From Absidia repens (Eukaryota; Mucoromycota; Mucoromycetes; Mucorales; Cunninghamellaceae): 64,000 bases of DNA. The number at the start of each line of letters is the position of its first letter. The stretch's first letter is position 1. A model generated the notes under the pieces. It was not told where the DNA came from and did not search any database. It saw only the letters and a list, made by a program, of their open reading frames with translations. Location of the stretch: assembly GCA_002105175.1 (NCBI GenBank), contig MCGE01000002.1, positions 868,001 to 932,000 on the forward strand, given 5' to 3'. Below are positions 12,902 to 24,525 of the stretch, piece after piece. The translations under genes and the position numbers were made by a program.

Positions 12902-15147
12902 ATGAAACGGGCCTCCGCTGAAGAAGGGTCCAAAAAAGCAAGCAACACTGCCTCGCAATCCAAAGCGTCCGCCATCTCAAAACAAGTTCTAAAAAGCAAT
13001 CCTATTCCTCAGCAGCTTGTCAACAAAAAATTGGATGCAACCACTCTTCTCAAACCCAAGGCTCAACCACTCAGAAGCAGTAAGGTGTCACAAAAACTTG
13101 TCCTTTTTCCACAATCGTCAACGGAACCGGAGGCCACTTTAGCTGTTTTACCCGAAGATCACGAGCCCATAGAACCATCCACCAGCACCTTTGATGCCTC
13201 CCATCTACAACATGTTGGTCGGGGTCTCCAGTTTGGCTATGTGAATGAGGATGAAGAACACCAACCACCGACACCAACTGCCAATGATGCTGATTTTTGG
13301 CGACCTCATCATGCTACTGGTGTTGCTCTACCCACTGAATGGACATTTGGATCACGAACGGCTGCCGAACGAATGCCCAAGGACGAACGGGATTTTGCTC
13401 AGCTTCCTCGGGTGGCCGCTTATTGCACTGGCGAAGGATACAACCTATCACGACTACGATCGTTTTTGCGTGAACATCACCATGTCAGTCCACGACAGTA
13501 CGACGAAGCCTTATATGCAGCATATCACTTCCCTTTGATGACTCTGAGACCCGATAAGGACAATCTCTGGAATATTCGTGTTCGAAGTGCATCGCCAAGA
13601 CCTTCAGCTCCGCGACGATACAGCAGCAGTGACAGCACAGTCCTTCACCAAAAGCAATTTGACAGTGACAATACAGACAGAAACCACTCCCGCTTAGAAC
13701 GATCCACCTTATCACAACAATGGGACGAGCACAATGAATTGGAGATGAATTACGATGAAGACCATATGGATCAAGAAGGTGCCCCTCTTATTGGATCATT
13801 AACCTCTCCTAGTAGAAATCCCTATCAAGATTACCAACATGATTATCAGCATCAACAATACCACCAACAACATTCAGTTTCACCATCGTACCAAGAAAGA
13901 ACTACTTCAGATCCCACCTATAATTATGACGACAGCGATCAACATCAACAGGAGGAAGACCAGCAACTTGAAGCGGATGACCAGCACCATCGAGAACGAC
14001 AATCATATGAAGATGACCTTCATGATCACCAACACGCACACGAGCATCACCATCATGAAGAGGAAATTCGACGGCAAGAACAACAACAAAAGGACGAAGA
14101 AGCGACTCACCAAAATCCAAATCGTAAACCATTTACTGGCGGCGAAGTCTTCATGTTTGACTATGGCGTTGTAGTCTTCTGGAACTTTAGACGAGCGGAA
14201 GAACTCTTGATGCTAGAAGATTTGGCGGAATTCTCTGTACGACCTTTCCGTGACAATCCAGATGAAGATCTCCAAATTGAAGAAATGCATTTCCAATACG
14301 ACACCAGCCAGCTGAAACCGCGGATATTCAATGATATGATTACAATGAAGACTGGAAACCACATGATCAAGCTGACTCTCTCGCATGGGCTTTCTCAAAG
14401 CGCTGTATTGGCTAGATATGAAGATATCATGGATAAGACGATCGAAGTAAGGGAAAAAGAAGAAGTCTGACATACATCAAAAAATTTATTAATCTATTAT
14501 TGTTGCCTTTTAGGATACAAAACATTTACCAAAGGAAATGGCAGAGACTGGGCGATTGGGCAAAACAAGAGCGGAAATCACTAAAATCAATGGGCAACTA
14601 TTCAATTTACGGATGAATGTCAACCTGGTGTCGAATGTCCTTGGTGAGTTACCATCATGATATGTACTGTACAACATAAAACATGTTTTGATATTTTCTT
14701 CTTTGTAGACACTCCGGAAATATTCTGGTCTGAACCTGCGCTCCAACCAATGTATAATGCTATTCGAGGTAACCTCCCAAAAAAGAAATAGGAATCATTG
14801 CATTGGACAGGACGATACACCTCTCACTACTTTTTCTTTTTTACATCATAATGCGTAGAATATTTGGAAATTCCTCAGCGTGCCAAGATTCTGAATGACC
14901 GCTTACGGGTTATTTCTGATCTGCTCTCCATGTTACGGGACCACTTGACGAACTTTGGCGTGGAATATCAAACGCTCATCATTATTTATTTGATCATCAT
15001 TGCCGTCATTGTCGCTTGTGTAAGTTTGATCTAATGAAAAAAATAAAAGTAAAAATAAAATAAACATTGATCTGGCTAACTCTCTCTCATACCTTTTATT
15101 CCTAGTTTGAAATTGCAGTCAAGATCCTTCAATCAATCAAGCTTTAG
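12902..15147 (+). CDS. RMD1/RMND1-family (DUF155) membrane-anchored protein
   Basis: Exons 12902-14446, 14514-14643, 14709-14767, 14859-15019, 15106-15147. Order: a Ser/Lys/Ala-rich N-terminus, a conserved RVAAYCTGEGYNLSRL block opening the DUF155 fold, a long low-complexity insert rich in Gln, His and acidic residues (about 13600-14110), then FDYGVVVFWNF, LPKEMAETGRLG, ILNDRLRVISDLLSML, and a C-terminal membrane segment (TLIIIYLIIIAVIVACF). A single C-terminal transmembrane helix is typical. Relatives include yeast Rmd1/Rmd8 (needed for meiotic division) and mitochondrial RMND1; no presequence is visible, so a non-mitochondrial Rmd1/Sif-type protein is likelier. Biochemical function is unknown. 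An AATAAA-like signal lies near 15310. Confidence 0.88.
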
Positions 15148-15485
15148 AATACAAACTCTCACCCGCGCCTCCCTCTTTATACTTAAATTTTTTATTCCTC
15201 CTTATTACAACTACTATTCATGTGTTATGTTATATCTCCCCTTCCATTTGATCCTTTTTTTTTATGTTCCATTTTGATATTATTTTGTCTCCTATACAGC
15301 ATTTGCCAATAAAATTAGCTCTTCGAATAAATATTGCGCCTTTGCTCATTAATACATTATATTATTTTTCAGTTTTGGGGTGTTGTTTTTTATGGAAATA
15401 AACGCTCTGGCGCTCCGCTGGAGCTTTTGGAAATCTTTCGATTTAATGGGTGTCACAGTTTTTTATTAAAGTGTGGGTTTCGATG

Positions 15486-15710
15486 GGATAGGATTAAAGC
15501 CTCCACCATTTCGCACTTTGGTGGGCAGCCCCTTGGGGCCCAACCGCCGTGCTCAGCGCGTCATCAATGGGTTTTTTATGTGTGATGAAAAAAGAAAAAA
15601 TAGTGAAGGGATTAGGGCCTCCGCCATTTCGCACTATGGTGGGCAACCCCTTGGGGCCCAACCGTCGTGCTCAGCGCGCCGTCAATGGGTTTTTTGTGTG
15701 CTGAAATAAT
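15486..15710 (+). repeat. Two-copy direct tandem repeat, about 118-bp period
   Basis: Two units begin at about 15490 and 15608 and share cctccrccatttcgcact, tggtgggca, ccccttggggccca and gtcaatgggtttttt. They are GC-rich compared with flanks and differ at about one base in ten. A related fragment (aagtgtgggttttgatgg) recurs at 16436. Nothing supports a protein. Confidence 0.85.
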
Positions 15711-15959
15711 AGCTTACTTGAAATGCGTCAGAGAGATTAGAGTTTGATTATGTAGTGGTCGCAACTGCCTTTCCACTGGAAGATAAAACGAATTATACTG
15801 TATGGTAATTATGGCGATTGCCCGTTTATTTAATTTTTATTTGCAGTTCCCTGATTTTTTGACATAAAAAAAATACCTGGATGATTTAGGCTCCGCATTT
15901 TGCTTTCTATTTTTTTTTTTTTTTTTTGGTCCCCTTTTTTTTCCCTCTCTTTTTCTTTC

Positions 15960-16210
15960 TTTTTTATTTTTTTCCTTCATGATAGTCTGAATGATATGAT
16001 GGCAAGGCTCATTGGGTAACTGGTGATCTAGGATTAGTGGTCAGAACTTGAATTAGGGGCGTTTTAAAAAACGCAAAACAAACATCATGGGGAAACGCTT
16101 TCATTTTGGATGAAGGATTTGGGAACGACAGTAGATTAGCACTCATTAGTTTAGTAATAGTTTACCATCGTTTATATCTTCGACTGAATAAATATGTTCT
16201 TTTCTATTAT
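15960..16210 (+). repeat. Dispersed repeat family, copy 1 (partial)
   Basis: Carries the family core in degraded form: ctaggattagtggtcagaa, then catggggaaacgctttcatt, gattagcactcattagttta and a final gaataaatatgtt. Compare the copies near 29.2 and 58.1 kb. Confidence 0.6.
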
Positions 16211-17320
16211 ATTTAGTATCTCTGTTGTACGTTTACATTTTGAGCTTCATTGAATGTGTATTACATATGCATAGAAAAAAAAAGTGCGTCTATATATGTA
16301 TATATATATATGTATAAGGGATGTGTTTCTGTGAAAAAACAGCTATTACAGTGTATTTTATTGTGGTGGGGTATATTGAAGAACAAAGTTGAGAATAATA
16401 TAATTATGTAGCCACTGGGTGGCAGGGGGTTTCTGAAGTGTGGGTTTTGATGGAAGACTCTGGGTTTGGGTGGGCAGCGATTGAGAAAAAAAAGGATGGA
16501 CGGCTCCTATGGTGGGCAGGGCTCTGTCTGAAAAAGAAAGTCGGAGGGACAAAGAAGTGGACGTTAAAGTTAGTTAGCTGAGTTTTCTTACGATACTTAT
16601 TTTTTTTAATATATAATAATAATAAGAGTATGTCACTTACGCCATCAGTAGACAGAGGTTAGAATGTGTGATTTGAGAAAGGTCTTATATGTTATACAAA
16701 AACTGACAATAGAATAGAAGAGCGTCAAATGAACTTCGCTGTGCTAATCAAACCCAAGCATACATATGCCATAAAAGGAAAACAATTCGACAATGGTTTG
16801 ATCTTGCGATCTTTATCATAGAACAACACACGACACTTTTTGATTTGAGTAATTCGGAAGCGTACCATTATATTTTGGACTGCGTTTTCATATTATTCGA
16901 AGCGTGTGACAATTGACACCGTGGAGAGTCGCGAGATCCACATCGGGAAAAAAATTAGTTTTAGCGGTTTTTCATATATTTTCCAACCTGTCAGCTAGAA
17001 TTATGCAACTACATTTAGGTTTGGTCAACTTTTTTTTTTAGAAATAGATAGTTTTATTAAGAATTAAGCGATCAGTACCCTCTTTTCCATTTCATCTTTT
17101 TGGCGGCCGATTTTAATTAAAATGTCGACTTTTTTTCCAACGTTATCGTAACTTTACACTCCGCCCGGTTCTTTTTATTCCTATATCCTTTTCTTTTTTT
17201 TTCGCCTTCCTTCTTTCTTCTTCGTTTTTTTTTTTTTTTTTTTTTTTTTTTACATGCACATGTAATGTACTATTGTTAAGCATACACTTTTGGATTATAC
17301 CCGTTACTGTTATATCCTCT
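16211..17320. other. AT-rich intergenic DNA, no gene seen
   Basis: Contains a (TA)n-like stretch near 16290-16315, a T homopolymer at 17227-17250 and scattered short ORFs with no recognisable composition. Confidence 0.5.
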
Positions 17321-17329
17321 TTTTTTATA

Positions 17330-18070
17330 GGTATGCGCGTTAGCTATTCCACTGATGCGTTGACGAATGTTCACTTGGCTCATGACTTGATCTGCTTCAA
17401 TGCTCAAGTTTTATGGTAATACTTAATTGCTTGTAAAAACGACAACCGGTGCAGCAGCTCACTGACTATATGTTCTTTATTCAATTTGTTTCTTTAGGGT
17501 TGATACTGCTCCATGATCAGTTCTTACGATTCCTTAGCGTTTTTTTTTTTTTTTTTTTTTTTTTTGTTACGCATTCTTTTGCTTATCTTTATTTACATTT
17601 AGTGCCAGCATTTGTTTACACGTCAGGTAAATAGAACTTCTACATATTCGGGGTACTACAATCAACCCCCTAACTCACTTTTTTTTTTGTAGTTGCCTTT
17701 TGCCTTAAATACACTGAAGTACATTGCTGCCTCGCTATAGATGTTGGTAAGTAATATAAGACATAACAGGTTTTGATTAACGTACACTCACGGTATCGTC
17801 ATGTCATTTATAGAAAAGCATTGTGAACCCAAGTAAAACGCCCAGGTAAACAAACAACTATGTTATTTTTTTTATTGATACAGCATGTATACTTACGATA
17901 CGATGATGACGATAGTGTATGGTATCTCTTTCCAATCATCTCTTGCTGGTAACAATGGTGATACCTCTATCCCCATGATGACTTTGATGATGCATTGATG
18001 GTGATGCCACTATACGTGGTAGTCCTCAGATAGCACCCTGATCCATACAGTGCCATGAAGATGGTCATTG
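17330..18070 (+). ncRNA. Possible spliced non-coding locus (tentative)
   Basis: Two successive plus-strand segments look like fungal introns: 17627-17692 (gtaaat to tttgtag) and 17747-17813 (gtaagt to ttatag), with a third, very short candidate at 17846-17883 (gtaaac to gatacag). The intervening exon-like pieces (54 and 32 nt) hold no convincing protein. Downstream (17895-18050) are repeated atgatga and ctga tetramers of the kind found in C/D box RNAs. Pattern only; random AT-rich sequence could produce much of it. Confidence 0.2.
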
Positions 18071-18466
18071 ATAGGTCTAGTGTTAGAATAGATGTAGTAT
18101 TAATTATAGTATTCGATATTATAATGTATAATAGTATATTTCTTTTTTTTTATGAATAAAAATCAAAATGATATTGTTTTGACCGTATATATGACTAGTA
18201 ATATATTGTATTGACTGAATGGAAGCCAATAGTATGTCGTAAAGAAAATGTAACGACCAATAGTATACTGTATAGATCGTTAGAATGGCCAATTGTCAAT
18301 GGATTTTATCGCATGTGTAGACGACATCGGCCATTAGGACGAGTAGAAAATACTATAAAAACTGATTATAACCACCAAATTCATCAGTTTTATACACACT
18401 GGTTATCAATTGACCAACTCATAGAAAGCATGTTTTATAATATATTCAAAATTTTTTTTCATCGGA

Positions 18467-18537
18467 GCATCAATAGTTTAAGGGTAGAATATTAGCCTTC
18501 CAAGCTGATGGCCTGGGTTCGAGTCCCAGTTGATGCA
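18467..18537 (+). tRNA. tRNA-Gly (anticodon UCC)
   Basis: A 71-nt intronless cloverleaf. The acceptor stem GCATCAA pairs with TTGATGC, followed by discriminator A. The anticodon arm is TTAGC-CTTCCAA-GCTGA, reading TCC for GGA codons. The T arm is CTGGG-TTCGAGT-CCCAG, which includes the B box GGTTCGAGTCC. A TTTT at 18543 would end Pol III transcription. The retrotransposon's 3' LTR begins 108 bp downstream. Confidence 0.93.
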
Positions 18538-18644
18538 GTTCCTTTTGCCATTCACAACAATTTTTTTGGGGAAAAAGAGTTGACTTTTATGTTAGTACAG
18601 TTTGTCGACCTGACAGACTGTCGTAGTTTGTATTGTTACGGCTG

Positions 18645-19501
18645 TGTTGTGGCTGTTTTTAAGTTTTGTTATAAGTGAATACCAATTATGTTATGGTAGA
18701 CTTGATGTTTTTGATGTTATTTGTATAGTTTGGTATAGATAGAATAGTATCTTGCACCAAAATGTGTCTTGTAATAATTAATTTTTCTTCCTAGTGAAAG
18801 TCAAGAGCGATTTATTTTTCTCTGGACGGAATTTGAAATTTGATTTGCAGTGGTCCCTGAATTGACTTTTGTTTATAGAGAGAGCACTAGATATGTACTA
18901 CACCAAATGTGTATTTGAATATGAGTAATGAGTTCCAGATATGAGTTTGGATAGTAAGTAGTGAGCACCAGAACTTTTGTAGATAAAGTCCAACTTGAAA
19001 TAAAAGAAGTTTTAAAAGTAAAACTTGATAAAATAAAATAAAGTAAAGTATTGACCTTAGCTGGTTCAATAAAAATAAAAAGGAGTATAATTGACTCTGA
19101 ATAAAATAAATAAAGATTCCTATAGCAAAATAGAAATAACTTGATAACTTGATAACTTGGTAATTTGGTGGTTATAAAAAAACCTTTGTACTGACTTTTA
19201 TTTGTTAAATGAGAAAAGTTATAGAAAAACTAAAGAGAAAGAAAAGGATAATAATAAAAAGTTGGCTATTTATACTAAAAAACTGATATCTATAGAGATG
19301 GTTTGTTTTTGTGTTTTTCATCTATGGAATGTATTTTCTAATTTTTTTCGGATGTATATATGTATTTTCTATTTTTTTTTGAGATGTATGAATGTATTTT
19401 CCATTGACTAGTTTTCATTCATGGCCCAGTCCATTAATTGGTTAAAACCAAAAATGTCAGCAGCAATTTCCCCAGCGGTGTCTTCAATGCTGGACCCAAC
19501 A
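18645..19501 (-). repeat. 3' LTR of the gypsy element (857 bp)
   Basis: Matches the other LTR with no substitution I could find and seven single-base indels. Contains the last 31 codons and stop of the downstream ORF (19408-19501) and a direct copy of the primer-binding-like 13-mer (gtagtgagcacca at 18958-18970). Confidence 0.93.
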
Positions 19502-19863
19502 TGCGCCTCCCCAGCGGAAACTGTTCCCACAGTGTTAAGTTTTGTCCATGGGTCCACAACCTCCAATTTCTTCAAGATGGCCGTAAGGCTTCGCTTATCT
19601 CCTCTTGCTTTTAAAAGCGAACGCACCACTTCCTTCCGTTTACTTGTATAAATTTCTTGTTCCAAAATGTTTTGGGGCTGAGTCTCGCCCAGTTGCACCA
19701 GGTTTAACAGACTAGGAATCAAAATGGTATCCACAATATTTTGTTTTTTGTAAAAATGCTGTCTTTCCAAGAAGGTTTCATCAGCGTAATTCTTATAAGC
19801 TTGGATGGCTTGCTTTTGGTAGTAGTTGCGGTTTTCGGTGAAAAGAGTCCAGGTTGCGTCCAT
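19408..19863 (-). CDS. Extra retroelement ORF downstream of integrase, ending inside the 3' LTR
   Basis: 151 codons, ATG at 19863, stop at 19408. Not recognised as a known retroelement domain: no zinc finger, chromodomain or envelope-like membrane segment. Mostly charged and helical-looking, with Tyr/Gln-rich starts (NRNYYQKQAIQAYKNY) and a C-terminal motif EIAADIFGFNQLMDW. The frame crosses the polypurine tract and the LTR boundary without a break, an arrangement formally like nef of lentiviruses (position only; no homology claimed). Two neighbouring diverged LTRs encode related tails (TIAADIFNINQVLGW at 27.7 kb; a weaker one at 28.5 kb), which argues it is a real gene. Function unknown. Confidence 0.7.
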   Translation of the reverse strand: MDATWTLFTENRNYYQKQAIQAYKNYADETFLERQHFYKKQNIVDTILIPSLLNLVQLGETQPQNILEQEIYTSKRKEVVRSLLKARGDKRSLTAILKKLEVVDPWTKLNTVGTVSAGEAHVGSSIEDTAGEIAADIFGFNQLMDWAMNEN

Positions 19864-19955
19864 GTTGTTGTAATATGATGTTGAGTTAATAAAAATTGTA
19901 TGTTAATTGTGAAAATTATAATTCTTTCTGTATTTTTTCTTGTTCCTATTTATAA

Positions 19956-19990
<35 letters not shown>

Positions 19991-19992
19991 CA

Positions 19993-21315
19993 TCAGTAAA
20001 GGTGTGTACTCCAGGATTTCATTAATTGATCATTATAAAATACATCAGGGATGTGATATAGCTTTAACCGGTTTCCATGCATGACTTTTAATTGAGGATT
20101 ATCGGTTTTGTGTTCCTTTATGGTGTATACGCCTTTCTTGTGTACTTGATGAATAATATACAAACCTTCCCAGTTGTCTGATATCTTTCCAGACCATGAG
20201 TTAGGTTTAATTCCTGTAAATAATGTAACTATGTCGCCCAAATTAAATGGTGGTTTCCATTGTCGTTGTACGGCCATTACTTTTTTGTCAACAGCTTTCT
20301 TTTGGTTTTCTTGTGATTTCTTAATCATTTCTGCAGCGTCTTCTCGTATCTTTTCCAAAATAAGCATTTCTTTTTTTGAACGCGAGATCCATTGATTTTG
20401 AAATGAAGCTGAATTTATTTTTAACGGTTTGTCGATCATGTTGTCGTAAGGTGTTCGTGCTTCTATGCCATATGTAAGGTAAAACGGAGAGTATCCTGTT
20501 GATGACTGTTTTATCGTTCGGTATGCAAACAACGCAGCTGGTAAATATTCATCCCATACTGGTTTTTCTTTTGTTGTAATTTTTTTCAAAATCGATCCAA
20601 GTGTCGAATTTAGTCGTTCTATTAGTCCATTTGCTTGTGAATTTCCAACTGTAATGGTTTTATGGTGTATGTTGTAATGAAAACAAACTGATTTGATCAG
20701 TTTACTCACCATAGGTTTTCCATTATCGGTGATTAAAATGTGCATTGTACCAAATCGGGTTATCATGTCGTAAATAAATAATGCAATTTCCGCTGTCGTT
20801 TGATATTTTAATGCTTTTGCTTCCACCCATTTGGTGAGATAGTCGATTGCTGCGACAATGTATCTATATCCATTTTTAGATGTCGGTACATGTTTCACAT
20901 CAATTGCCCATTGATGAAAAGGTTTAGATTTGACCGGAATAGGGTTTAGAAATTCATTCAGGGGCTTTGGACCAGTAGTTTGGCAACGTTGACATTTTTT
21001 AACATAACTTTGTACGTCTTTTGCCATTGCTGGCCAATAATACTTGTTAGTTATCTTGAATAATGTATTGTGATATCCCATATGTCCTCCTAATGGATGT
21101 TGGTGATTCATATGCATTACTTCAGTAGCTTCTTCTTGAGTCAAAACTTGCCGTAAAGTTTGTTGGTGTATATTGTAGAAAAATAACTTTTCTTCTTGTA
21201 AAATATATTTACTTGCGTGGTGTGCCAAATAGTTCTTGTCTTTCTTTGTAGCGCTTTGTGGCACCTTTAACGTGGTTAAGTATTCTTTTAGTAATGTGAT
21301 TCTGTTTTCTTCCAT
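19993..21315 (-). CDS. Integrase of the gypsy element
   Basis: ATG at 21315 (MEENRITLLKEYL) gives 440 codons. Visible parts: an HHCC zinc-binding N-terminus (HPLGGHMGYHNT then CQRCQ), a DDE catalytic core with WAIDVKHV, LITDNGKPM and GLIERLNSTL, and a C-terminal GPY-like region (NWEGLYIIHQV) with no chromodomain. The frame is open further upstream to 21504, but that part is poly-Lys from an A-rich tract and unlikely to be protein. It is separated from RNase H by a stop codon, so either a separate ORF or a broken pol. Confidence 0.9.
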   Translation of the reverse strand: MEENRITLLKEYLTTLKVPQSATKKDKNYLAHHASKYILQEEKLFFYNIHQQTLRQVLTQEEATEVMHMNHQHPLGGHMGYHNTLFKITNKYYWPAMAKDVQSYVKKCQRCQTTGPKPLNEFLNPIPVKSKPFHQWAIDVKHVPTSKNGYRYIVAAIDYLTKWVEAKALKYQTTAEIALFIYDMITRFGTMHILITDNGKPMVSKLIKSVCFHYNIHHKTITVGNSQANGLIERLNSTLGSILKKITTKEKPVWDEYLPAALFAYRTIKQSSTGYSPFYLTYGIEARTPYDNMIDKPLKINSASFQNQWISRSKKEMLILEKIREDAAEMIKKSQENQKKAVDKKVMAVQRQWKPPFNLGDIVTLFTGIKPNSWSGKISDNWEGLYIIHQVHKKGVYTIKEHKTDNPQLKVMHGNRLKLYHIPDVFYNDQLMKSWSTHLY

Positions 21316-21419
21316 GATTGTTGTATTCTGCTTTGTTGATTTAATTTGGGTAATTGATTTGTGTGTCGGATTTTGAATGTGCCTCTTTTTTTTTTTTTCA
21401 GCACCAAATATTTTTTTTT

Positions 21420-21423
21420 GAAA

Positions 21424-21465
<42 letters not shown>

Positions 21466-21490
21466 CAGCACCAAATATATATATATATAT
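21420..21490. repeat. Homopolymer and (TA)n tract between RNase H and integrase
   Basis: A T run of over 30 nt (21429-21465) followed by tatatatatata. It lies between two pol domains, where an expanded tract would disrupt a continuous polyprotein. Confidence 0.8.
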
Positions 21491-21540
21491 TCTTCTTTTA
21501 GCACTAAATATATGTTATTGGATATATGTTTTATGTGATT

Positions 21541-21960
21541 TTAGTAGCCAAGTCTACTCATAAAATCAACAGCTTGATGTAATTTGCCGGACTTGTATTT
21601 TAATGTAAAGTTGAAATCGGTTAGATATTGTACCCATCTTGCCACTATGCCAGTGATTTTCGGAGATTCAATGATCCATTTCAGGGGTTGATGATCTGTT
21701 ATTACAGTAAATTTATGTCCCAATAAATAAGGTCGTAATTGTTGTACAGCGAATACCAATGCGAGGCACTCCAGTTTGCTTGCTCCATAATTCTTTTCTG
21801 CCGGTCGTAGTCCTCTACTAGTAAAAATAATAGGGTGTTCCTTGCCATCGTCGTCATGTTGACACAATATAGCACCTATTCCTAATTTGCTTCCATCGCA
21901 GTGTACGAAAAATTCTTTTTCAAAGTTCGGTCTTTTCAAGATAGGGGCGGTAGTAAGCAT
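21541..21960 (-). pseudogene. RNase H segment of pol (frame-separated)
   Basis: Begins with PILKRPNFEKEFFVHCDGSK: the first catalytic Asp is in HCDGSKLGIGAIL, followed by GASKLECLALVFAV (Glu), VITDHQPLKWI (Asp) and a connection ending in AVDFMSRLGY and a stop. This is the retroelement RNase H type joined to RT. It is in a different frame from the RT fragment, so the change is a frameshift near 21950. Confidence 0.85.
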
Positions 21961-22935
21961 TCTTTTAATTTTTCAAAAGCTTCGGTTTCTTCTTTTCCCC
22001 AATTTCTTCTTTCTGCTTTTGTTTGATTATGTAGCGGTCGTGCTATTTTTGCGAAGTCCTTTATGAATCGTCGATAATAGGAAGCCAGTCCAATAAATCC
22101 TCTTACTTGCTTGATTGTTGTCGGTATTGGAAAGTCTCTAACTTTTTTAATTTTTTCGTCGTCTGTTTTTATTCCATCGCTTGTAATGATGTATCCTAAA
22201 AATTTCAATTCCTGCCTGAAAAAGGTACATTTTTCCACATTAAATAATAATCCGCCTCTGCGAGTGTGCCAAAATAATTTTTCGAGATCCAATATGTGTT
22301 GATCCATGGTTTTTGAGTGTACATTTAGATCGTCAATAAATGCAACAAGACATTTATGTAATAATTCACTATAGCATACGTCGATTAATCGTTGGAAACA
22401 TGCTGGTGATCCTTTTAGTCCCATCGGTAATGTAATATATTCATATACACCAAACTTTGTTGTGAATCCAGTTAAGTGTTTACTATTTTCTTTCATTGGC
22501 ACTTGGTGAAATCCAGATCTTAAGTCTAATGCCGAAAAATTCGTGAATCGCCTAGTTCATCTATTAGGTCGTCTATTCTTGGCAAAGGATATGGATCGTC
22601 TCTGGTTTGTTGATTCAATTTCCGATAGTCCACTACCATGCGATATTCACCATTTTTTTTCTTAACTAAAATTATAGGTGAAGTATATGGTGTATTTGAA
22701 GGTTTTATAATTCCCAATTCACATAGCTTGTCCAATTCTTTTTTGAGATGAGTCGATTCTTCGGGCTTATGCGATATGGTCTGTGTCTTATAGGGGTGAT
22801 TTCTTTTTCAAGTACGATTTCATGTTCTGCCAAAGTGGTTAATCCCATTTTATCATTATTCCAATCGAATATGTCTTGGAAGTGATATATTAGTTTGAAG
22901 AATTTTCTTTTATGTTCAGCAGATATATCGCCCAT
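21936..22935 (-). pseudogene. Reverse transcriptase segments of pol (three frames)
   Basis: Three overlapping fragments cover a gypsy RT: 22935-22705 (DWNNDKMGLTTLAEHEI, the region before RT), 22735-22526 (PYTSPIILVKKKNGEYRM, VDYRKLNQQT, PLPRIDDLID) and 22502-21936 (TLPMGLKGSPACFQRL, then FIDD as the catalytic pair, KFLGYIIT, VRGFIGLASYYRRFI). All RT blocks are present and close to consensus, so the domain is damaged only by small indels near 22720 and 22515. As assembled it cannot give one protein. Confidence 0.88.
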
Positions 22936-24101
22936 TTGTAATTTTGATATAATATTTGGATCCAGTGTGATTTCATTATTGTCATTGTCATCAAAATTGA
23001 TTTATGTTCCAGAACGGAGTTAGAAACATTTAATTTGTAAGCTGTGTATTCAATTATTTCATTATTGGTGACGGTTGCTGGTTGTTGATAAAAATCGCCA
23101 ATGATTTGATTGGATGGTATAATCATATTTTCATCTGTTTGATTTGTCAAGCTCATTGTGCTGTCATCACTTATAGGATTGCTGTATTTTTTTGTTTGCA
23201 GTGGTTGATAACAGTAGCTTGCTTCATGTTTGTGAGCGTTGATATTAATTTGACACTCTGTGTAGGGTGGTATAACCAGTCCATCGTTTTCTGTAAAAAT
23301 TGTTAGTGACTGATTTTTTTGATTTTCTCTTACCCCTATATTTTGCTCATGGCTTTCCATATTATATAAATCTTCTTCAGATTCCAGGTCTGATTTTTCG
23401 TCATGTTCCCATTCTTCTTCTTCTGTTTCATCGTCTGTTATTTCGGATTCCTCAGAATCATCTTCAGACCAATTTTCTTCTTCTTCATTTGTTTTATAAT
23501 TTATGTGATTGACTTTCATGGGTACAACTTGCTTATCAGTGGCCTTAATAAAAGTGATCGGTATTTTGTGACGCTGTCGCTTATATCTGAGTTTTAAATA
23601 ACCAGTGGAGAAATCAATAATTGCTTGTGCATGATTCAACCAGTTGTTGCCCAAAATAAATTGTGCTGGACAATTTGGTATAACTTCGATATTAGATGGT
23701 ATTGTTATTCCATTGCCAATATTTACTGGAACGTCTTGTACCATTCCCAGGGTAGGTTGTTTACTTCCATTTCCCAAAGTAAATACACTATTTGAAGGTG
23801 CATCGATTTCTAGATTTAAAGCTTTCATCATAGTTCTTGACATACACGATCTTGAAGCGCCACAATCGACTAGTCCTTTTACTTTTCGATCGCCTACTTG
23901 GAATTCAGCATATACGGCAGTGGTTACCACATCAGTTTCTTCCATAGTATTCATCACTGTGTTTTCTTGTATGGTTTCAAGCGGTATTCTATTATATCTT
24001 TGCTTTCTGCAAGCTTTTGTTAATTTTGTTCGCAAGGGTGTGACCATTTTTAATAATTCGCCAACTTCTATATTTGCTTTTTGTTTGAAAACGTCTTGCA
24101 C
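22890..24101 (-). pseudogene. Retropepsin-type aspartic protease region of pol
   Basis: The active-site motif is GLVDCGASRSCMS (DCGAS in place of the usual DTGA/DSGA), followed by the flap-like FTLGNGSKQPT and FILGNNWL near the second conserved block, as in other gypsy proteases. A strongly acidic linker (EDDSEESEITDDETEEEE) leads to the RT region. Upstream fragments in two other frames (24716-24279, 24421-24068) join it to gag. A frame change near 22990 breaks the link to RT. Confidence 0.82.
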
Positions 24102-24525
24102 AATATCATAATTAAAATTGGAGGTGAGTATTTTCTGACATTTTTCTTTGGTTGACTTGTTTTTGAAATATTTTTGTCGATTTTTATTTCTGTCGACTTT
24201 TTAATTTCAGGAGCAATGTTTTGGGTGATTAATTTTTCAGTCGGGGTTTCATGGATTTCTTCATTTAAATTTTCTTTTTCAATGTCCATGCTTGGTTGGT
24301 CTTGTTGGTGGATGATAGCTTGTTTTTTCCTTTTTATTTTTTGATTTTTGTTTTTCATGTCGATAGGGGTGAAATTTAACTTCAGGTGGCCTATCTGATC
24401 TTGTCGCAGCGTAAAGATCACGACTGTCTAAATCATCGTCCATTAATAAGGTGTTTAAATCATCACGTTTCTGATTATTATTTTTATTGTTGATGGTTTT
24501 TTGATGTTCATGAGCCAATTGACCA

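Noticed and set aside
21316..21504. Poly-Lys N-terminal extension of integrase
   Set aside because: Derived from a T/A homopolymer; the family-like start is the ATG at 21315.
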